A DNA stretch of 23,949 nucleotides from a virus. A model generated the notes under the pieces. It saw only the letters and a program-made list of their open reading frames with translations, was not told the DNA's origin and ran no database searches. The stretch is from the IMG/VR virus record IMGVR_UViG_3300042868_003393, positions 1 through 23,949 of that record; one strand, written 5' to 3'. This document shows positions 20,028-23,949 of the stretch, one piece after another. A program made the position numbers and the translations under genes. The first letter of the stretch is position 1. Each line of letters begins with the position of its first letter.

Positions 20028-20104
20028 TGGTCGGAGTACAAGGATTCGAACCTTGGACCCCCTGGTCCCAAACCAGGTGCGCTACCAGACTGCGCTACAC
20101 TCCG
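20028..20104 (-). tRNA. tRNA-Pro (TGG)
   Basis: Acceptor CGGAGTG/TACTCCG, loop TTTGGGA (anticodon TGG), T-loop TTCGAAT, discriminator A and encoded CCA. Confidence 0.95.
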
Positions 20105-20111
20105 AATAATC

Positions 20112-20432
20112 TTACCAGTAATAGATATGAGGCTTACGACTTACATCAGGAACATCCTGGTTAATAAGTTCATCAACATCACACTTTACGATTTTCTTCT
20201 CCCACATTTTACCGCGGGCACGTTGTGGCTGATTCATGAATTCACGAATGAACCAACCAGGTTCACTCATCCAATGATTCTCAGTATCAACACTTTTCTT
20301 TTTCTTTGTCAGTACACCGGGGTATGCGAGATGGTTGAAGTGCCAACGATCACCGCAACGATAATACTGATAATCCCATTGTTCCTCAGGATATCTGATT
20401 TTACTGGGACGGTCTTTATACGTTCTAGACAT
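20112..20432 (-). CDS. Conserved phage protein (106 aa)
   Basis: MSRTYKDRPSKIRYPEEQWDYQYYRCGDRWHFNHL... then a basic, aromatic-rich body ending HIYYW. Starts with an 'RTYKDRPSK(I/V)RYP' motif seen in unassigned proteins of T4-like phages. AAGGAG upstream. Function unknown. Confidence 0.7.
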   Translation of the reverse strand: MSRTYKDRPSKIRYPEEQWDYQYYRCGDRWHFNHLAYPGVLTKKKKSVDTENHWMSEPGWFIREFMNQPQRARGKMWEKKIVKCDVDELINQDVPDVSRKPHIYYW

Positions 20433-20484
20433 AAGTTTCTCCTTGTTATCTAAAATCGCATATTAACCTCGCTTTCTTTATGTT

Positions 20485-20558
20485 TGGATGCGGGTGACAG
20501 ATTCGAACTGCCGATGCACCTGGCTTATGAGACCGGTGTGGTGACCACCCTACCCGCG
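20485..20558 (-). tRNA. tRNA-Met (CAT), atypical, initiator-like acceptor
   Basis: Loop CTCATAA gives anticodon CAT. Acceptor CGCGGGT/ACCCGCA leaves C1 opposite A72, the mismatch that marks initiator tRNA. The D-arm is unusual: GTGG-TCA-CCAC with a 3-base loop lacking the conserved GG, so a normal elbow cannot form. Anticodon stem CCGGT/GCCAG has one mismatch. T-loop normal, CCA encoded. Whether it initiates, elongates or does neither is open. Confidence 0.7.
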
Positions 20559-20568
20559 TAATTTCTTT

Positions 20569-20643
20569 TGGAGCATGATAGAAGATTCGAACTTCTGACC
20601 ACCGTCGAGTCAGGACGGGACTCTACCACTGAGTTAATCATGC
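20569..20643 (-). tRNA. tRNA with anticodon GAC (Val by code), unusual loop
   Basis: Acceptor GCATGAT/ATCATGC is perfect; anticodon stem CCGTC/GACGG encloses loop CTGACTC. By position the anticodon is GAC (Val), but base 37 is U where a purine is nearly universal, and the discriminator is U. A tRNA-Asp loop would read CTGTCAC, so it looks like an Asp-type loop with two exchanged bases. CCA encoded. Confidence 0.7.
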
Positions 20644-20644
20644 A

Positions 20645-20788
20645 TCATCTAGTAAATTTTCTAATGAATGTTAGAAAATAATACTTTATACCTCTATAGC
20701 CCGGTAAAATAGAAAAATCTAAATACAGACCTATCTCTTTAGGAATATGACCATATGCTTTGTTCACGATTTCATCTGGCTTTTGCAT
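20645..20788 (-). CDS. Small phage protein (47 aa)
   Basis: MQKPDEIVNKAYGHIPKEIGLYLDFSILPGYRGIKYYFLTFIRKFTR with TTAGGAATAA before it. It lies between tRNA-Ala and the GAC tRNA. No domain. Confidence 0.6.
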   Translation of the reverse strand: MQKPDEIVNKAYGHIPKEIGLYLDFSILPGYRGIKYYFLTFIRKFTR

Positions 20789-20809
20789 AATTATTCCTAA
20801 GTTGTTATT

Positions 20810-20885
20810 TGGTGGAGGTGACAAGAATCGAACTTGCGACCTACTGCTTGCAAAGCAGCCGCTCTACCAATTGAGCTACACCCCC
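20810..20885 (-). tRNA. tRNA-Ala (TGC)
   Basis: Acceptor GGGGGTG/CACCTCC, loop TTTGCAA (anticodon TGC), T-loop TTCGATT, discriminator A, encoded CCA. The G3-T70 pair is the tRNA-Ala identity element. Confidence 0.95.
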
Positions 20886-20940
20886 AAATTGTTCGCTACA
20901 TACTACTTATCTCATTGTACTCCGTATGTAAGGGAGAGTT

Positions 20941-21024
20941 TGGTGCGACTGACCGGACTCGAACCGGTACGTCAAAGACGAGGGATTTTAAGTCCCTTGC
21001 GGCTACCAATTACGCCACAGTCGC
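20941..21024 (-). tRNA. tRNA-Leu (TAA)
   Basis: Acceptor GCGACTG/CAGTCGC, loop CTTAAAA (anticodon TAA), class II variable arm (CGTCTTTGACG), T-loop TTCGAGT, encoded CCA. Its promoter is at 21036. Confidence 0.95.
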
Positions 21025-21035
21025 AAAATAGTTAT

Positions 21036-21064
21036 AGCATAAAGTACTTCCCAATGCGTGTCAA
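21036..21064 (-). promoter_or_regulatory. Sigma70-type promoter for tRNA-Leu(TAA)
   Basis: Minus strand TTGACA, 17-base spacer, TATGCT; 12 bases before the tRNA 5' end. Confidence 0.75.
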
Positions 21065-21210
21065 ACATTGTAACTTTGTAGTATACCTTAAACCAGATTT
21101 TCGAACATCTGAGATATAGCACTTGTCAAATACAACCGTTAAGTTCAAACTCTAAGACTCCCGGGCAAGTTGTGTCCCAGTACGATGACAAGAAATACAT
21201 TATACTATAA
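21065..21210. other. Noncoding stretch beside the structured RNA
   Basis: No gene is visible. It continues the transcript downstream of the 18-bp inverted repeat and includes a possible CAAC/GTTG pairing but nothing I can call with confidence. Confidence 0.4.
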
Positions 21211-21365
21211 CCATAAATTAGTGTACTCGACTGGCAGACTGTAAAGAGATACTATCGACTCTATAATTAAAATAGTATCATAGCTAGACTATTGTGTGCA
21301 CCAATAGTCTAACCGGAGTCTGGCAAATTATATTCTAAATTAATTTAGAGTACACTAATTTATGG
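21211..21365 (-). ncRNA. Multi-branched structured RNA joined to tRNA-Leu(TAG)
   Basis: An 18-bp perfect inverted repeat, CCATAAATTAGTGTACTC (21211-21228) and its complement (21348-21365), closes a junction. Inside are CAGACT/AGTCTG (21235-21240 / 21317-21322), GATACTAT/ATAGTATC (21248-21255 / 21272-21279) and TAGACTATTG/CAATAGTCTA (21285-21294 / 21302-21311). The first three bases of the minus-strand 5' arm are the CCA of tRNA-Leu(TAG), so the tRNA 3' end is buried in the stem. Free RNA, tRNA processing control or terminator are all possible. Confidence 0.65.
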
Positions 21366-21448
21366 TGCGTCAGGAGAGACTCGAACTCTCAATCCACTAG
21401 GGGCATTGGCTTCTAAGACCAACGTGTATACCATTCCACCACTAACGC
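21363..21448 (-). tRNA. tRNA-Leu (TAG)
   Basis: Acceptor GCGTTAG/CTGACGC, loop CTTAGAA (anticodon TAG), variable arm, T-loop TTCGAGT, discriminator A, encoded CCA that overlaps the inverted repeat. Promoter at 21508. Confidence 0.93.
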
Positions 21449-21497
21449 AAAATAAAGCAAATAACTTTTTAAAGAACAATCACTGATTTCTCAGTGT

Positions 21498-21536
21498 CAA
21501 TACATGTATTATATATCAGATATAAATTGTATTCAA
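21498..21536 (-). promoter_or_regulatory. Promoter with operator-like palindrome
   Basis: Minus strand TTGAAT (21536-21531), 17-base spacer, TATAAT (21513-21508), followed by ACATGTATTG; the palindrome CAATACATGTATTa (21498-21511) differs by one base from the copies at 531 and 18637. It drives tRNA-Leu(TAG) and the structured RNA. Confidence 0.8.
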
Positions 21537-21549
21537 CTATTTTGGACAC

Positions 21550-22200
21550 TTACAACAGTAATGATAAGTCGCTGTTTTTGAACATATCACTCCAATACCC
21601 TAGTCTAGGTATCAAGACCCACAATTTAGATTCATTAAACACCACTAGTGTTCTGTAATTTCTAGATTCATTTATTGCCTGTGATACTCCAGGGTGTGTA
21701 TTAATAAAATCATCACCTACTATTAACGTTGTGTCTGAACTATATTTAACAATGTCATGTTTAACATCTTCATGTGAATGCGACCCATCAATAAAAACAA
21801 AATCATATTCTTTTTCTATTATATGATTTTTACTAGTTCCTCGATACACATCTAGTTTATTGTATATTGTATCACCGATACAAAATCTAAACGATTCTAA
21901 CCAATTCTTTCTTTGAGCAATATGAATAGCAATGTTATATAATGTTTCGCTACCGGAACAGTTTGCTTTAGTGAAGCTAGGAATTTCTTTAAAACCACTC
22001 CATGAACATATATCTTCAAATGGATCTATTACTTCTAATGACACTGAAGAATCTTTCCCGTTATATAACGCTGTAGTAGACCTACCTAAAAAACAACCTA
22101 TTTCTAATATAGAACCATTTTTCGGAACATGTTTCGCTAATTCAGTTAGAATATTCAAATCTTGATGTGTCATCCAACCTGGTATTTCATAAATATCCAT
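21550..22200 (-). CDS. Methyltransf_24-like SAM methyltransferase
   Basis: 216 aa from ATG 22200 (MDIYEIPGWMTHQDL). GSILEIGCFLGRSTTAL (30-46) is SAM motif I, VSLEVIDPF motif II, and DFVFIDGSHSHEDVKHDI the 'FIDG.H.YE.V..D' signature of the Methyltransf_24 family, often sugar or small-molecule O-methyltransferases. The start lies 20 bases after the CCA of tRNA-Gly(TCC) with no Shine-Dalgarno site, so RNase processing of the tRNA may generate its mRNA end. AT-rich. Confidence 0.75.
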   Translation of the reverse strand: MDIYEIPGWMTHQDLNILTELAKHVPKNGSILEIGCFLGRSTTALYNGKDSSVSLEVIDPFEDICSWSGFKEIPSFTKANCSGSETLYNIAIHIAQRKNWLESFRFCIGDTIYNKLDVYRGTSKNHIIEKEYDFVFIDGSHSHEDVKHDIVKYSSDTTLIVGDDFINTHPGVSQAINESRNYRTLVVFNESKLWVLIPRLGYWSDMFKNSDLSLLL

Positions 22201-22220
22201 ATATAAAAATAAATTAATTT

Positions 22221-22294
22221 TGGAGCGGGGTACGAGGATCGAACTCGTCTTACTAGCTTGGAAGGCTAGAGCACAGCCACTATACCAACCCCGC
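22221..22294 (-). tRNA. tRNA-Gly (TCC)
   Basis: Acceptor GCGGGGT/ACCCCGC, loop CTTCCAA (anticodon TCC), T-loop TTCGATC, discriminator T, encoded CCA. Confidence 0.95.
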
Positions 22295-22337
22295 ATACTA
22301 TCACTACTTATGCCTATAATAGGACACTTTGGAATTT

Positions 22338-22414
22338 TGGTGCCGCCTAATGGAGTTGAACCATTGACCCCCGCCTTATCAAGACGGTGCTCTAACCAAC
22401 TGAGCTAAGGAGGC
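22338..22414 (-). tRNA. tRNA-Ile (GAT)
   Basis: Loop TTGATAA (anticodon GAT), T-loop TTCAACT, discriminator A and encoded CCA. Acceptor GCCTCCT/AGGCGGC has a T4-C69 mismatch. Confidence 0.9.
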
Positions 22415-22419
22415 AAAAC

Positions 22420-22427
22420 TATAAATA
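22420..22427 (+). promoter_or_regulatory. T4-like late promoter
   Basis: TATAAATA followed by CAGATT and ATG (22434); predicted +1 at or next to the start codon. Confidence 0.65.
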
Positions 22428-22433
22428 CAGATT

Positions 22434-22985
22434 ATGAACAAATTCTCAACTAAAGTGACGTTACCGTACGAACCATTAACGATTGATATCTGCGATAAGA
22501 GTGACAAATTATATCGTCATTCAGAAGTGCCGCTAGATAAAATCCACCCTGACATGAAAGCGTTGCTAGAACGTTTGGGTGTCGGGATATTAATGGCTGA
22601 AGTATTTTTCACTCCACCGTTTTTAAAACGAGGGATACATATAGATACTGCAATCGGCGGAGATATCACTAAACTCAATTGGGTGTATTGTGAGGGTGAC
22701 CATCAGATGAATTGGTACGAACCAAAACCTGATGCTCCTCGCACGATAGCAGAAACAGCAGTTTCTACAAACTATGTTAGCTACAAAGAGTCAGAAGTGA
22801 ATTTACTTCACACCGAAAAATTTTCAAACGCTAACGTTATCGTTCAAGTAGGTATCCCTCATAATGTGCGCAACTTGCGTTACCCTAGATGGGCGTTATG
22901 TTTTACTATATGTCACTTATCAGATAGGTCTAGAATTACTGTTGAACAGGCTCAATCTATCTTCAAAGATTACATCCAAGAGTAA
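22434..22985 (+). CDS. Small 2OG-Fe(II) oxygenase-like protein
   Basis: 183 aa. Cupin-type core: IHIDT (His69, Asp71, iron ligands), KLNWVY (80-85), VGIPHNVRN (His143, third ligand) and RWALCFTI (Arg152, 2-oxoglutarate). This spacing fits the short phage 2OG oxygenases. Target unknown. It lies on the plus strand between tRNA-Ile and tRNA-Met, its stop codon abutting the tRNA-Met CCA, and has a late promoter and no Shine-Dalgarno site. Confidence 0.65.
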   Translation: MNKFSTKVTLPYEPLTIDICDKSDKLYRHSEVPLDKIHPDMKALLERLGVGILMAEVFFTPPFLKRGIHIDTAIGGDITKLNWVYCEGDHQMNWYEPKPDAPRTIAETAVSTNYVSYKESEVNLLHTEKFSNANVIVQVGIPHNVRNLRYPRWALCFTICHLSDRSRITVEQAQSIFKDYIQE

Positions 22986-23062
<77 letters not shown>

Positions 23063-23072
23063 AGCAAATAAC

Positions 23073-23127
23073 AGGATGCTTATTTTTCAATTAAAAGTTG
23101 AATTATAAAAGTTGCTGGACGCATCCT
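23073..23127 (-). ncRNA. Structured element copy 2 between tRNA-Tyr and tRNA-Met
   Basis: Minus strand TTTTAGGATGC, GTCCAGCAA, inner hairpin TTCAA/TTGAA, then GCATCCTGTTA. It begins 5 bases after the tRNA-Tyr CCA and ends 10 bases before the tRNA-Met 5' end, so tRNA processing alone would release it as a small RNA of about 70 nt. Same outline as the Ro-leader copy at 18092. Confidence 0.7.
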
Positions 23128-23132
23128 AAAAC

Positions 23133-23217
23133 TGGTGGAGATTACTGGGATCGAACCAGTCGTGCTATAAAGCGGCGGATTTACAGTCCACTGCATCACC
23201 ATTGATGCTTCATCTCC
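23133..23217 (-). tRNA. tRNA-Tyr (GTA)
   Basis: Anticodon GTA (loop CTGTAAA), class II variable arm, T-loop TTCGATC, discriminator A, encoded CCA. Acceptor GGAGATG/AATCTCC has a G7-A66 mismatch. Confidence 0.92.
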
Positions 23218-23218
23218 G

Positions 23219-23401
23219 TTAACTTGTCTTATCTATATTTTGACCTTTATCCTCTATCTTTTCTACTACACCCTTGCGAGTGTATATTTCACATACAACA
23301 ATTTCTTTCATTGTTGCAGGATCACATAGAGTTTTATAAACCTTTGTTTGAAACGAATCACGTAAGTAATTTACAACGTGTTGAATGCCAGTCACTATCA
23401 T
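23219..23401 (-). CDS. Small phage protein (60 aa)
   Basis: MIVTGIQHVVNYLRDSFQTKVYKTLCDPATMKEIVVCEIYTRKGVVEK...: N-terminal helix then beta-strands. Overlaps the upstream gene by ATGA. Function unknown. Confidence 0.6.
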   Translation of the reverse strand: MIVTGIQHVVNYLRDSFQTKVYKTLCDPATMKEIVVCEIYTRKGVVEKIEDKGQNIDKTS

Positions 23402-23556
23402 AGATAGTATTTAATATTATACTGAAACACACTACCAAAGTATCTTTCTGAATCTTTCAACTCAGCGAACACTATGTCTACCCAATTGTGCATGTAATGT
23501 GTTTTAGTATAATGGAGCACTGAGAATACATGCTTACCGAGTAACACCTCAGACAT
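23398..23556 (-). CDS. Small phage protein (52 aa)
   Basis: MSEVLLGKHVFSVLHYTKTHYMHNWVDIVFAELKDSERYFGSVFQYN...; start preceded by AAGGTTTACAATA, which is part of one of the CGCAAGGT repeats. Overlaps the next gene by 4 bases. No domain recognised. Confidence 0.6.
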   Translation of the reverse strand: MSEVLLGKHVFSVLHYTKTHYMHNWVDIVFAELKDSERYFGSVFQYNIKYYL

Positions 23557-23845
23557 TATTGTAAACCTTGCGAGTCTACTTTCTTCTGATTTCCACTGAG
23601 CCTTGTTGCCAAGTATCCCAGTCTGTTACCAACATCGCCGTTTTAAGTCAGGCATTAGACTTGACATGATATGCTATTCTACGCTTTCTACTCCGCTGAC
23701 CTTGCGAGCCATTCAGTTGCGCTAACAACTTACGAAACTTCCTGCATAAACTGATTTCACCTTGCGAGTTACGTCAGACTTGATTACCTTGCGGCTCAAG
23801 TATTAGATGTTTTTCACATACCACCGAGACAGACTTTGCTTTTTT
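23557..23845 (-). other. Noncoding stretch with CGCAAGGT repeats
   Basis: No gene longer than about 25 codons. Minus strand contains CGCAAGGT four times (plus-strand positions 23565, 23699, 23759, 23786), three in the form CTCGCAAGGT, spaced 134, 60 and 27 bases. Some small hairpins occur (AGTTG/CAACT, AAGTC/GACTT). It may be a decayed gene with an (S/T/A)RKV repeat, or RNA. The copy nearest the gene at 23398 doubles as its ribosome binding site. Confidence 0.45.
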
Positions 23846-23917
23846 ATTTGTTAGAAGGAGTTGAACCTTCAGCCGATTCTTTAACAGAGAATTGCACTAC
23901 CATTGTGCTATAACGAA
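23846..23917 (-). tRNA. tRNA-Asn (GTT), atypical
   Basis: Anticodon stem ATTCT/AGAAT with loop CTGTTAA (anticodon GTT), D-stem GCAC/GTGC, T-arm GAAGG/CCTTC with loop TTCAACT. Acceptor TTCGTTA/TAACAAA has a C3-A70 mismatch, the discriminator is T rather than G, and CCA is not encoded, unlike the other tRNAs here. Confidence 0.8.
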
Positions 23918-23949
23918 CCTACTGTGATGTGCTGTCTCAGTTGCTTCAT

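Noticed and set aside
23071-23130. Element copy 2 as a simple intergenic tRNA processing linker
   Set aside because: Linkers elsewhere in the cluster are short and lack the shared stem and CAGCAA motif, so chance is unlikely.
23557-23845. CRISPR array based on the four CGCAAGGT repeats
   Set aside because: Repeats are 8-10 bases with irregular spacing (134, 60, 27) and no cas genes are present.

Overview
The window looks like part of the genome of a large tailed phage (Caudoviricetes) infecting a Gram-negative bacterium. The evidence is dozens of short, overlapping genes almost all on the minus strand, 16 tRNA genes, strong sigma70-type promoters (TTGACA-17-TATAAT) and T4-like late promoters (TATAAATA). 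It also encodes phage-typical enzymes: a T4 Rnl1-like RNA ligase, a T4 Pnk-like kinase, TOPRIM and GIY-YIG proteins and 2OG oxygenases. No virion structural gene and no replication fork gene is present, so this is an accessory/early region plus the tRNA region.

Layout. (1) 1-7,500: minus-strand operons of about 35 tiny genes, mostly overlapping by ATGA/TAATG, with many 27-99 aa membrane proteins and small DNA-binding-like proteins (AbrB-like, RHH-like, WYL_2-like). (2) 7,500-9,613: TOPRIM protein, a small HExxH zincin and a GNAT-like protein. (3) 9,616-11,190: an AT-rich island with a plus-strand PP-loop ATPase converging on an aspartyl/asparaginyl-hydroxylase-like oxygenase, both from late promoters. 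(4) 11,205-15,843: two operons holding an RNA-repair set (Rnl1-like ligase, kinase-only Pnk, metallophosphoesterase) with a MESH1-like HD hydrolase and a Cys-based phosphatase. (5) 15,840-18,680: a methyltransferase, a hairpin-rich gap, a Ro60/TROVE-vWA protein, and upstream of it a roughly 415-nt region full of hairpins with GNRA-type loops that has its own promoter. (6) 18,790-23,949: the tRNA cluster, interspersed with small genes, an RNA polymerase omega homologue, a second methyltransferase, a second 2OG oxygenase and two further noncoding structured segments.

The most interesting theme is RNA. A conserved element (minus strand: UUUUAGGAU..., CAGCAA..., ...AUCCUGUU) occurs three times: in the 5' leader of the Ro gene, as the 3' domain of the large ncRNA upstream of Ro, and between two tRNAs. 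Its closing stem differs between copies by compensatory changes (AGGATGC/GCATCCT versus AGGATCG/CGATCCT). Together with the Ro protein, the RNA ligase/kinase/phosphoesterase and several atypical tRNAs, this suggests a phage RNA quality-control or tRNA-repair system with its own Ro-partner RNAs. That is a hypothesis; no binding data can be read from sequence.

Expression also shows order. Five promoters share not only hexamers but also the spacer sequence TTTGGGYA. Three promoters carry the same palindrome CAATACATGTATTG over the -10/+1. Every plus-strand gene, and several minus-strand ones, place the ATG exactly where transcription should start (TATAAATA-N5/6-ATG or TATAAT-N6/7-ATG), so leaderless mRNAs appear to be common here.
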